DNA of 64,000 bases, taken from assembly GCA_023213195.1 (NCBI GenBank), contig CP096135.1, forward strand, positions 808,548 through 872,547, read 5' to 3'. Below the pieces are notes generated by a model. It saw only the letters and a list, made by a program, of their open reading frames with translations. It ran no database searches and was not told the origin of the DNA. Shown in pieces: positions 17,529 to 25,937 of the stretch. Numbering within the stretch: position 1 is the first letter of the stretch; every line of letters starts with the position of its first letter. Made by a program: the position numbers and the translations under genes. The DNA is from Sphingobacteriales bacterium JAD_PAG50586_3 (GTDB lineage: Bacteria; Bacteroidota; Bacteroidia; CAMBQF01).

Positions 17529-18538
17529 CTTCTTACAATTAGATGTGAAATGTATGAATCATTATATTTTGGAAAGAATATTTTCTCACCTTCTTTAATT
17601 TCGTTCACTTTAACAAATATTTCAGAAGTCCTTTCGAAAGAAAAATATTCTTTATTAATTTTGTATTGTTCAATTATGTATGTATGAATATCTTCAATTC
17701 TAGATCTATAGGTGATGGCAAGGTCTAAAACAAGGTCAGGCAAATATATATAATTATTTGAATAATTGTCATTTACATATTGAAGTAAATTCAACCGGCT
17801 TATTCCTTTTACTACATATACACAAGCAATATTTGTATTTGAGAGAGTTTTTATATCTAGGTTTCTAAGGCTAAATTTTTCTAATACGCCAAGTACTAAG
17901 CCCCACTTAATGAATACATCCCAAAATCTCATCAAATCCTCACCTGTCTTATTATTAATGAAGTATATATTCGGAGTTTCTTTTAACTCATAAAAAAAAG
18001 AATCAGTGAATCTACTTTTATTGGAGAAGGCAAAAACTGCCTTTGAGTTTTGTACTATATTACTTTCAGTAAGGTTATCTATGAACTTAAAACGATTAGT
18101 TATTACCGGATCAATAAACCACGAAAAAATTTCTTTAAATCTAAAATAGTTAAAATAAATATTCTTAAAAATCAATAAATCAGTCTCTGATATTGGATCT
18201 CCAATTCTTTCGTTTATAAAAACGTCCTTAATTATTCTATAATCAGAATCTATTAAAAGAAAATTCTTTAATGCGTTAAGATGTTCTAAAATTCTACGTT
18301 TATTCCAAGGTGTTCTTACATATGGCAAACTAATAGAGAGGCAGTATTCGGTAAAGCTATTTAAGGTATTAAACTCCGACTGCTTCAAAGCAATATAAAC
18401 ATCCCTTATTTCAGAAAAATTATACACATATGATAAACTCCATCCTTTACTATATTCGCTAAATTTTTTTGCATCATCCTCATCAAATGAGGGCAATTCA
18501 ACCATGGGTGCGTTAAGAGTATCAATTGTTAACTTCAT
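17525..18538 (-). CDS. Hypothetical protein of module A
   Basis: A 337-residue soluble, Phe/Tyr/Asn-rich protein that I do not recognise. It is linked to both neighbours by 4-bp ATGA overlaps, so it is translationally coupled to the methyltransferase before it and the ATPase after it. A region at ~70-130 (SFTEYCLSISLPYVRTPWNK) and a C-terminal segment with FVKVNEIKEGEKIFF are the only striking parts. The middle part has an alternating helix-strand look. It could be a specificity or adaptor subunit; there is no catalytic motif that I can see. Confidence 0.65.
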   Translation of the reverse strand: MKLTIDTLNAPMVELPSFDEDDAKKFSEYSKGWSLSYVYNFSEIRDVYIALKQSEFNTLNSFTEYCLSISLPYVRTPWNKRRILEHLNALKNFLLIDSDYRIIKDVFINERIGDPISETDLLIFKNIYFNYFRFKEIFSWFIDPVITNRFKFIDNLTESNIVQNSKAVFAFSNKSRFTDSFFYELKETPNIYFINNKTGEDLMRFWDVFIKWGLVLGVLEKFSLRNLDIKTLSNTNIACVYVVKGISRLNLLQYVNDNYSNNYIYLPDLVLDLAITYRSRIEDIHTYIIEQYKINKEYFSFERTSEIFVKVNEIKEGEKIFFPKYNDSYISHLIVRR

Positions 18539-19839
18539 TTAAGAACTAATACGTTTTCGGTTAATGCTAACGAATGTCTAAATCTCAATGATTTCCATTT
18601 TGTACCCCTATCCCTTATTTTATGAATCTCATAGCTATCAAAGCCAATATTTTTAGCTATCCTACCGAGTATTTCAGTAGTAGGAATAAATACACCATAA
18701 GGTGCCGAATCACCTAATATTAAATAGGCCGTCCCATTTCTCTTAAGTACACGTTTTATTTCCACTAAAACATCGTACATATCCTTGAAATACAACAATG
18801 TAAGCAGGTGGAAGCTCTTTTTACCGGACTTTTCTTTTGCAAATGCTTTTATAGTATCTGCCGTTTTTACTAATTCAGGAATAAGATTTTTATTTTTCAA
18901 TGCAAAATCGCTCTTTAAAAAATCTGCCATTATAAAATCAGATTCAATATAATGAGTTGTTGCACCTGTAACAAGTTTTTTCCTGACGCGATTTGTAATG
19001 TCGTTCCAACTATTTGTAATATCAAAAAAATGGGTATGAACTTTAGAAACCTCTCCATAATCGAGATTATTTAAATATGGCGGAGAAGTAATGCATATGT
19101 CACATTGCTTATTTTTAATATACCTATTGGGTTTCCTGGAATCATGTAAGTATATCTTAGAGGTTGATTCTTTTTCTTTTAATTCTTTAATATCCTTAAA
19201 CATGATTTCACTAATATGTGAAAATACTTCCCATACAGACTTATCATTTGATAATATTTTATTTCTTGAAATATACGGAACGGCAATAGGGTGAATAGAT
19301 ACTTTGTGTAGAGTTTGGCTTAGCGCCAATTTAAAAAACAATCGATATTTCTCAGCTTTAATAGAATTAACAGTATTTTTAACAATATATAAATCTTTTA
19401 ATATTTCATCTTTATATAAAGTTAATAGTAGAGGATGTGCATATTGGTTTAAATCTAATTTTTTGCTTTTCTTTAAAAGACTATCTTTTATTAGAAGTAA
19501 GTATTTATCAAAACTTCTTTTACTTATTTTCCAATTTAATTTAGCTTTAATAACGTCTAACATAAAAGCTTGGCCTTCATTTCCAACTGCCTTTACACCT
19601 TCTTTTTGTGATGAAACTAAAGTAGTACCACATCCTGCAAACGGATCAAATATTTGACTATTAGGTTTCTGCGATAATTTCTCAAGTAAAATAATTTCTT
19701 CAACAAATTTATATGAAAAGCCGGCAGTAAATTTATACCAATTATGGACTGGGCTTTTTTGATTATCTTTCGCAGATCCAATTTCAATATGAAGAAAATT
19801 CATATCTTCAGTGGATTGTGTGTTTGTTTTTAGTAGCAT
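18535..19839 (-). CDS. DNA methyltransferase (N4-cytosine/N6-adenine type) of module A
   Basis: A 434-residue SAM-dependent DNA methyltransferase. Motif I is IFDPFAGCGTTL (residues ~63-75) and the catalytic motif IV is ITSPPYLNNLDYG (~255-267). SPPY is the form typical of N4-cytosine and some N6-adenine enzymes. Motif I precedes motif IV and a long helical insertion lies between them. The C-terminal part (VEIKRVLKRNGTAYLILGD) is the usual end of the Rossmann core. It is the first gene of the minus-strand operon and overlaps the next by ATGA. No restriction endonuclease of a known type is adjacent; the PIN-like protein may play that part. Strongly AT-rich, unlike the chromosome. Confidence 0.88.
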   Translation of the reverse strand: MLLKTNTQSTEDMNFLHIEIGSAKDNQKSPVHNWYKFTAGFSYKFVEEIILLEKLSQKPNSQIFDPFAGCGTTLVSSQKEGVKAVGNEGQAFMLDVIKAKLNWKISKRSFDKYLLLIKDSLLKKSKKLDLNQYAHPLLLTLYKDEILKDLYIVKNTVNSIKAEKYRLFFKLALSQTLHKVSIHPIAVPYISRNKILSNDKSVWEVFSHISEIMFKDIKELKEKESTSKIYLHDSRKPNRYIKNKQCDICITSPPYLNNLDYGEVSKVHTHFFDITNSWNDITNRVRKKLVTGATTHYIESDFIMADFLKSDFALKNKNLIPELVKTADTIKAFAKEKSGKKSFHLLTLLYFKDMYDVLVEIKRVLKRNGTAYLILGDSAPYGVFIPTTEILGRIAKNIGFDSYEIHKIRDRGTKWKSLRFRHSLALTENVLVLK

Positions 19840-20062
19840 AATGTGATGTATTTCCTAAATAGGGCATTGCCAAGGTGTGAAAATAGCAAAATTATATGAC
19901 AATACATGCATAATCACATAAGTATCTTATTGTCAGAATAATACAACTTTAGCTTAGACTTTCTTAACCTTTAAACACTTCAATATAAGTGTGAGAAAAT
20001 ATTGTATCTTGTAGTAGAATATAAATTAAACTTTTATCTTTACAGATATAATCTGCCAAAAA

Positions 20063-20851
20063 ATGCCTAACTTAAATCAATCATACTTTCTTAAAGAAAG
20101 ATATTTTCATTTAGACGTAGAAGATATAAAAATTAAAAAATTTATTGATTCTGAACCAAACAAAGACACAATTATTAAAGCGTTTCGTGGTGGTGTATTG
20201 CGTGAAAATATAAATGAACCTAAGTTCAATCATTACATTAATGAAAGTTTTAATCCTCCTAAGCCTGCAATAATAAAATACTTTGAAGAAAGTAAGGAAG
20301 AGTTAGTTGTATTGTTATTTATTGATATAAGTGAATTCTCGAAAACCATTAAGGATTTTACAAGCGCGGAGGTTAAACTTTATCTAGATGAATATTATAA
20401 AGATATTATCCCTATAATATATGCTAATGGTGGTGAAATTGAAAAATTAATGGGGGACGGAATTATATGTGTCTTTGGAAAGCCGTTTCTAGATTTAAAA
20501 TATCCTAGAAATGTTTACAAAGCAGAAAAATGTGCTTGGCAGTGTGTGAAAAAATTTCAAGCTACAAATAAGAATGTGAAAATTGCAATACATATCGGTA
20601 ATGTTATTTATTATAAAATACCTAGCGATGACTATGGTGAATATACTATGATTGGCCAACCAATTACAGATTTATATAGACTTGAAAGTGTTTCGGAAAA
20701 AAACTCAATAAATTTTTACTCGGATTCTTTATACGACTTTTTAGGATGGAAACATAGTATATTTGACACTGATGTAATTAAAGGATTTGCAGAAAAACCT
20801 GTTGAACTACAAGGGGTACATTATTTAAATAGGAAAAAATTTCGTTTCTAA
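20063..20851 (+). CDS. pycC: Pycsar-type class III nucleotidyl cyclase
   Basis: A 262-residue class III cyclase. The catalytic domain starts at ~77 with VVLLFIDISEFSKTIKDF (metal-binding Asp in FIDIS), continues with EKLMGDGIICVFGKPF (second metal Asp in GDG), and ends with IGQPITDLYRLES, where the Arg is in the position of the transition-state Arg. These are family features of the pyrimidine cyclases of Pycsar. The next gene, 20 bp downstream, encodes a matching membrane effector, which makes the Pycsar assignment strong. Known role: on phage infection it makes cCMP or cUMP that triggers the effector. Which base it uses cannot be read from the sequence. Confidence 0.8.
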   Translation: MPNLNQSYFLKERYFHLDVEDIKIKKFIDSEPNKDTIIKAFRGGVLRENINEPKFNHYINESFNPPKPAIIKYFEESKEELVVLLFIDISEFSKTIKDFTSAEVKLYLDEYYKDIIPIIYANGGEIEKLMGDGIICVFGKPFLDLKYPRNVYKAEKCAWQCVKKFQATNKNVKIAIHIGNVIYYKIPSDDYGEYTMIGQPITDLYRLESVSEKNSINFYSDSLYDFLGWKHSIFDTDVIKGFAEKPVELQGVHYLNRKKFRF

Positions 20852-20870
20852 ATCATATAAAAATTATTTG

Positions 20871-21437
20871 ATGGATACAACTCTGAAATATGAAGAACAA
20901 CTTCAAAAGATTTTTGCTAACATTAATGATTGGCTAAAATTTGCAGAAGCTAAAAACTTTGGTTTACTATCATTCAATGCGGCAGTAGTATTTGGTTTTT
21001 CACAAACAAATTTTGAAAATGGCAGTATAATCGAAAAAGCAGGCTTTTACTGGTTTTCACCTTTTGCAATGCTTTCATTTTTAGTAACATTGCTTGCCCT
21101 ATTCCCAATTTTATCAATTGTTGAAGAAACAAATTGGAGAGTACGTTTTATTAATTATGTTTCAAATATCATTAAGAAAGAGATAGAATTTGAGAATATT
21201 TATTTTTATGGCTATTTAAAAAATCTTTCGGCACAAACTTTTGAAGATGTATTTTTAGAAAAAACAAATTCTGAGGATGCGTTTACTAAAATTGAAAAAG
21301 ATTTAAGTGGACAGATTATTTATAATTCAAAAATTACTTGGCAAAAGTATCAGTTATTTAAAATTGCTACATTTATTTTTGTTTGTGGTTTTATAGCATT
21401 TATTATTGCCATGCTAATATTTAACTTTCAGAGATAG
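20871..21437 (+). CDS. pycTM: Pycsar-type transmembrane effector
   Basis: A 188-residue membrane protein following the cyclase at 19 bp. The N-terminal helix with LKFAEAKNFGLLSFNAAVV is typical of the Pycsar effector family. Two helices follow (AMLSFLVTLLALFPILSIV at ~65-83) and a last one at the C-terminus (IATFIFVCGFIAFIIAMLIF). Start is the ATG at 20871; a TTG one codon earlier is in frame. In described Pycsar systems such effectors damage the inner membrane when they bind the cyclic nucleotide. Its stop codon overlaps the convergent oxygenase stop by 17 bp, so there is no room for a terminator between modules B and C. Confidence 0.75.
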   Translation: MDTTLKYEEQLQKIFANINDWLKFAEAKNFGLLSFNAAVVFGFSQTNFENGSIIEKAGFYWFSPFAMLSFLVTLLALFPILSIVEETNWRVRFINYVSNIIKKEIEFENIYFYGYLKNLSAQTFEDVFLEKTNSEDAFTKIEKDLSGQIIYNSKITWQKYQLFKIATFIFVCGFIAFIIAMLIFNFQR

Positions 21438-22301
21438 TAAGATTTTTAATTTCTTGTGGCTGTGATTTATCTGCCACAAGATATTGATTCTGATTATGGA
21501 TAACTCTATCCATAATATTTATATGGTTATTACTATTATTAGACACCCATGGGGAGATATTTGCACCTCTTTCAATATTTGGAAGGGTAAAGTAACCTAG
21601 AGAAAATCTTGATTTTTGGTCAGAATATCTAACAACTTGGTGAATCAAGGGTTTAATTCTATATCCGGCCATTAAAGCTAAAATTTCACCCGGCATGACT
21701 AGGACTTCATTTCTATCTAATTCTACTTTATGAAATAGGCCATCCGATAGTAGAATCTCTAGCCCCGGTGCTGTAGCCTTGGCAAAAGTCATATACAAAC
21801 TATCGTCATGAGGTTCTTGTAATAATTCCCGGTTATGTAATTCAGGCTGATAAAATAAGACCTGCATATCTGAATCCCTGTCACAATTAAATGAAGGAGC
21901 CGAATCTTGACCAAAGTATTCTAGCAGCATCCTTGTAAGACTTCTTTCAATATCGTTATACATCGTAATGCACTCGTACATTTTATTGTAAAGATCTATT
22001 CCTTGCTTTGAATAAATTGAAGAAATAAGTTCTTTTTGCTTTTGTGTTACCCAAAAAGACTCATGTAAATCCGGTACTTCAGGAGAAATAGAAAACTCAC
22101 CACCTAGACCCCTCCAACCTTCATTTAACTCAGGAATAGAACTAATCTTCTTAGTTAATTCAGGATTTTGATAAAAATCAATAGCCTGAGCAAAAATTGA
22201 ATCAATACAATTTATTACTTCCTTAGTAACAGAAAGGACTAAAAATCCTTTTTTTCAAAATCTCCAATGTTTGGAGCCTCTAGTAAATAATTTGAAATCA
22301 T
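21421..22301 (-). CDS. 2-oxoglutarate/Fe(II)-dependent oxygenase, last gene of module C (frameshifted)
   Basis: A ~293-residue isopenicillin N synthase-like dioxygenase. The iron ligands are visible: HDD (HxD) in LQEPHDDSLYMTF and the distal His in PLIHQVVRY. The 2OG-binding Arg-x-Ser is in KSRFSLGYF. VLVMPGEILALMAGYRI is the usual strand before the distal His. The N-terminal ~100 residues (from ATG 22301) are in another frame; one A added in the A-run near 22252 gives EKKGFLVLSVTKE and joins them. It oxidises an unknown small molecule. It follows the aminotransferase after 8 bp. Confidence 0.75.
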
Positions 22302-22309
22302 TGCTATAC

Positions 22310-23406
22310 TTATATTCCTAAAATATTGATTGAAGGTGATAGTAAATTTATCTTAGTATATCCTGGAAAGTTATCTTGATCAAAGTATTTTCCATCAACC
22401 TTAATGTAATCTTGAGGAAGTTTCACGTTTATTTTTTCAAAGATAAAGTATCCGCAGCTAGGATTGTAGACGGATTCAATAGCACTCTTGCTCCTTAAAA
22501 GAGAATGGCGGTATGACGCTAAATCCATAATCTTATTAGGTATGGTTCTCTTTCTAATTTCCTCAATTGCTTCATGCCCAAATGCAACAGAATCAGCATT
22601 TGCAGAACCAAACATATTAGTATATGTCCAAGCAAACGATTGTTTTTCTAAAATTGGTAATAAGACATAAGAAAACCTATAGCCATGAGAGGAAAGCTGT
22701 TTGGAAGGACATATTAGGCGAAAAGTTAAATAGGGGTCTAATTGCGCAGTAGGCTCCATAGTTGAGTGATCCCAAGCCATATATTGCAAACTACCGTCTA
22801 CAATTACCGTTGATTTGGTTTTCTTTTGCCAAAGTGAAATTTCATTTATTATATCCGGAGAAATTGGTGCCCCGGCATACCAAATGGGATCTATCAATAT
22901 GAGTACACTACCTTCTTCTATTGGCAATTCTAGTTTAAAATCCCTTTCAAATGGGTGTTTATCTGATATTGGTATTGTTTGAATACCAAATCCATCAAAT
23001 GCGATATGCAACGTAAAATACATTGGTGGGATAAAATAAACTTTTTTAGTCCCTTTTCTATTTAAATACGCAGCTATACCATATAAAAGAGAAGTTGAAC
23101 CCGAGCCACAAAAAACGTACTGAGGCTCCACTCCATCCAGTTCTTTATGCAGATCACTTATCTTTTTTGATAATTCTAACTCATCATCAAAATATGTATA
23201 TCGCCCATAATTTATATGTTTAGCCCTTTCTTTCACAGCTGTAAACAGTCCATGAGTAAACGGGCTTTCACACTGCCATCCAGAAAGAAAATTTCCTTTA
23301 TCACCATCATCTAAATCAAAGGCTAATGTTTCATAGTATGAATTTAGTTCTGCTGTGTTCTTTTTTGTTGTTCTATCGAAAAGAGTACTTCTTCAGATGG
23401 CTTCAT
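22310..23406 (-). CDS. PLP-dependent aminotransferase-like enzyme of module C (frameshifted)
   Basis: A ~365-residue fold-type I PLP enzyme. The phosphate-binding loop is FCGSGSTSLLYGIA, the Asp that contacts the pyridine N is in LILIDPIWYAGAP, and the likely Schiff-base Lys is in CPSKQLSSHGYRFSYV. Direct reading starts at 23236; upstream in another frame lies NFLSGWQCESPFTHGLF, a typical substrate-binding N-terminus, and ATG 23406 (MKPSEEVLFSIEQQ). One base in the A-run near 23360 joins them. Its ATG overlaps the dehydrogenase stop by 14 bp. Similar enzymes include class I/II aminotransferases and decarboxylases; the substrate is unknown. Confidence 0.75.
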
Positions 23407-24335
23407 AATTATTTACTATATTAATAGGCTTATTATCAAGGTAGGATTCAACATTTTTTAAAATTAAGTCAGCTAAATTAGCAAGTGAGTCGGTGGTAAA
23501 AAACCTAAATGCGGAGTAATAATAACGTTATCAATGTGCAATAATGGATTATTCATTGATTTATCACCCAGCACATCAGTGGCATACCCCCTAAACGCAT
23601 CTCTTTTAATGCTTTAGCTATATCACTCTCATTAACAAATTCCCCTCTAGATGTATTTATAATTACACAGTTTGGTTTTAGTTTTGGAATGACTCTCTCA
23701 TCTATTAAAACAGATGGTTGCAAGCTATAAGAACTATTTATTGAAATAAAATCACTTTTAAGATATAACTGCTCTAATGCTATTGGGTCGTCTTGTCTAG
23801 TGTAGGGTATTACATTCATCCCAAAGGCCTTTGCAATATATGCTAATTGAGACCCAATTCGCCCCATTCCAATTATTCCAAGTGTTTTATTATGCAGGTT
23901 TTCTCCAAGATATTTATTGTGCTCTTTATTTGAAAGATCAATTTCAAAAGGCGAACGTAATACATCAAAATAGCTTTGTGGAATCTTTCGTACTATAGAT
24001 AGCATTAATGCTATACAATGTTCTGCTACACTATGAGTCGAATAATCCGGAATATTAGATACTATGACACCATGATGATCGGCAGCTTTTAAATCGACTT
24101 GTTCAAAGCCTGTCGAATTTAAGCAGATAAACTTTAGATGTGGTAATGCCTTTAGAAATCCTTCTGTAATTGGAACGTCAATACTATCTATAACAGCAAT
24201 TTCACAGTTCTTCAACTTAGAAATAGCATCAAGTTCACCAATTATCGACTCATACAAACTCACATCACCCAGTTGCTTTAAGCGGTTAATATGAGTTTCC
24301 TGAAGTGCCGAGTTATTTAATACTGCTAATTTCAA
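23393..24335 (-). CDS. D-isomer-specific 2-hydroxyacid dehydrogenase of module C (frameshifted)
   Basis: A ~313-residue NAD-dependent dehydrogenase. The NAD fold is LGIIGMGRIGSQLAYIAKAF; the catalytic Arg lies in CVIINTSRGEFVNE and the Arg/Glu/His set continues with ITPHLGF after the lesion. Upstream SVAEHCIALML is also a family motif. Direct reading ends at 23553. Two single-base corrections (near 23590 and 23500) extend it through YATDVLGDKSMNNPLL and LANLADLILKNVESYL to a stop at 23393, which overlaps the aminotransferase start. It would interconvert a 2-oxo and a 2-hydroxy acid. Confidence 0.8.
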
Positions 24336-24347
24336 CTTTTAATATAT

Positions 24348-24989
24348 TTATGCTGGTACACCAAAACTATTTTCTTCAAAATAGTTGTAGCAATTAAATT
24401 TCATATCATGCTTTGCAACATATTCAAAATCAATCTTAGACAAACCAAGAACAGTCCGGTTTTGAAGTATACTTTCAGCTAGAGTATTATGAACCAAAAT
24501 TTGACCGTTTTTGGCAGCATTACAGACACGGGTAGCAAGTAAAATACCAAAACCAAAAATATTTACGTTTCCATTAGCATCGAAGGTTATTAAACTATTT
24601 GCTTTTACAATTCCAACCCGTATTAAAATACCCTTTTCATATAAATCAGCATACAATAGGCGAGCTATTTCCAATATATAAGCATCTTTATGTTGGTAAC
24701 CTAAAACTATTCCATACCCATCGCCTGTAGGGATAAGAAGCAGATCATTATTCTCTGCATCGGGATGCTTTGAATCTTCGCCCCAAATATGATTATCATA
24801 AAGAACAGCATTGATGCTATCATGAATCCCATTAATAATTTTTATCATGGAGGCATTATTGGCAATTTTCGATGAATCAACAACATCAAACATTAGCATT
24901 GCCGTTTGAATATCATTCATTGGCATTTTACCTCCTCCGTAGTCAACATTATAATTCCTAGGATCGAGTATGTTTTTTGATATATTCAT
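24348..24989 (-). CDS. Class III nucleotidyl cyclase heading module C
   Basis: A 213-residue cyclase-domain protein, different from the Pycsar cyclase. The metal-binding Asp is in MLMFDVVDSSK; the second in IPTGDGYGIVLG; RVGIVKANSLITF is the core strand. GILLATRVCNAAKNGQILV carries the Arg expected for transition-state binding. So all catalytic positions look intact. It has no membrane or regulatory domain. It is the first gene of a four-gene minus-strand operon, 12 bp before the dehydrogenase. The pairing of a cyclase with three small-molecule enzymes is not a known arrangement to me. Nucleotide preference cannot be read with confidence. Confidence 0.8.
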   Translation of the reverse strand: MNISKNILDPRNYNVDYGGGKMPMNDIQTAMLMFDVVDSSKIANNASMIKIINGIHDSINAVLYDNHIWGEDSKHPDAENNDLLLIPTGDGYGIVLGYQHKDAYILEIARLLYADLYEKGILIRVGIVKANSLITFDANGNVNIFGFGILLATRVCNAAKNGQILVHNTLAESILQNRTVLGLSKIDFEYVAKHDMKFNCYNYFEENSFGVPA

Positions 24990-25340
24990 AAAAAGCGTGT
25001 AGGTAATTAATGAATTTTAATCAGATGATTATTAAGGAGCAGTTTTGGCTCATCAAATAAACAAATTTTTGAATATTAATCAAAAAATATTTTAAATATG
25101 AATATGCTGGCTGAATACATAAATAAAAAAGAATGCAAAGGTTTGCAATTTCGCTATATTGAGCAAAAGACTACGGCATAAACACGAATCAGCACACTAT
25201 CCACATTTATTCCGTTTCCTTTGGCTTAATATGCTAGATTGCAGAGAAAGTGGCTTTCTTTTTCTTTTTTGCCGTTTTTTCTTTTCTCTTTTGAATAATA
25301 GTTAAGATTTGTATATTCGTAGTACTAAAACCTACCTACT
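24990..25340. other. Gene-free AT-rich stretch
   Basis: About 350 bp separating module C from the ATPase operon. It should hold the divergent promoters. TATATTCG at ~25312 resembles a -7 box for the plus-strand gene. I see no gene, hairpin or repeat. The base composition changes from AT-rich to that of the recombinase-end genes here, marking the right edge of the cargo block. Confidence 0.4.
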
Positions 25341-25937
25341 ATGCATGAGCCTTCCTTCTTTCCAAGTTGGGTTGTCCCAACACTCCAAGTTATCGTAGCT
25401 TTCTTATTCATTATCGCCCTTATTCGCATGTTTGGTGGATGGAAGCCATCTATCGTATATGGACATTGGGATTTACTTATTCCATCTTTTGACTACTCCG
25501 TTGGAGACTTTTATTTCAAGGTACACGAAGCCTTAAAATCCCATGATTTGCAAGATGTAGACTTTGAAGAAATCTACCTGTATGAAAGTACCCGGTTCTT
25601 TTCACCCCAACGAAATTATTACCGCGTTATGTGGCGTGAAAAAGTATTTGATATATGTGCAGCTCCCTACGCAGATGGCTTCTTCGTCAGCTGGTGGCTA
25701 TTTGAGAAAGAACCCTTTTGGCTTCGACTACTTTCCAAAATTCCGGGTATCGGCCCATGGCTTGTTAGCCTCATAAAGCCGGTAACCTATTACAAGATAG
25801 ATACTGCCCGTATGTTCCAAGCCTATTTGCAGCATTCGGTTGTAGCGGCTATTGAAGAAATTACCGCTACGAAAGGTGTACGCCTCACCGAAGCCCAAAA
25901 GACCCCTACGTCTTACGACATCCTAAAACGTAAATAG
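25341..25937 (+). CDS. Hypothetical membrane-anchored protein coupled to the translocase ATPase
   Basis: A 198-residue protein with one N-terminal membrane helix (WVVPTLQVIVAFLFIIALI), then a soluble domain rich in Trp/Tyr/Phe (FFSPQRNYYRVMWREK, YADGFFVSWWLFEKEPFW) and an amphipathic segment LLSKIPGIGPWLVSLI. Not recognised. Its TAG stop shares one base with the GTG start of the ATPase, so the two proteins are probably made in fixed ratio and interact; it may anchor the ATPase to the membrane. Base composition matches the ATPase, not the AT-rich cargo. Confidence 0.7.
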   Translation: MHEPSFFPSWVVPTLQVIVAFLFIIALIRMFGGWKPSIVYGHWDLLIPSFDYSVGDFYFKVHEALKSHDLQDVDFEEIYLYESTRFFSPQRNYYRVMWREKVFDICAAPYADGFFVSWWLFEKEPFWLRLLSKIPGIGPWLVSLIKPVTYYKIDTARMFQAYLQHSVVAAIEEITATKGVRLTEAQKTPTSYDILKRK

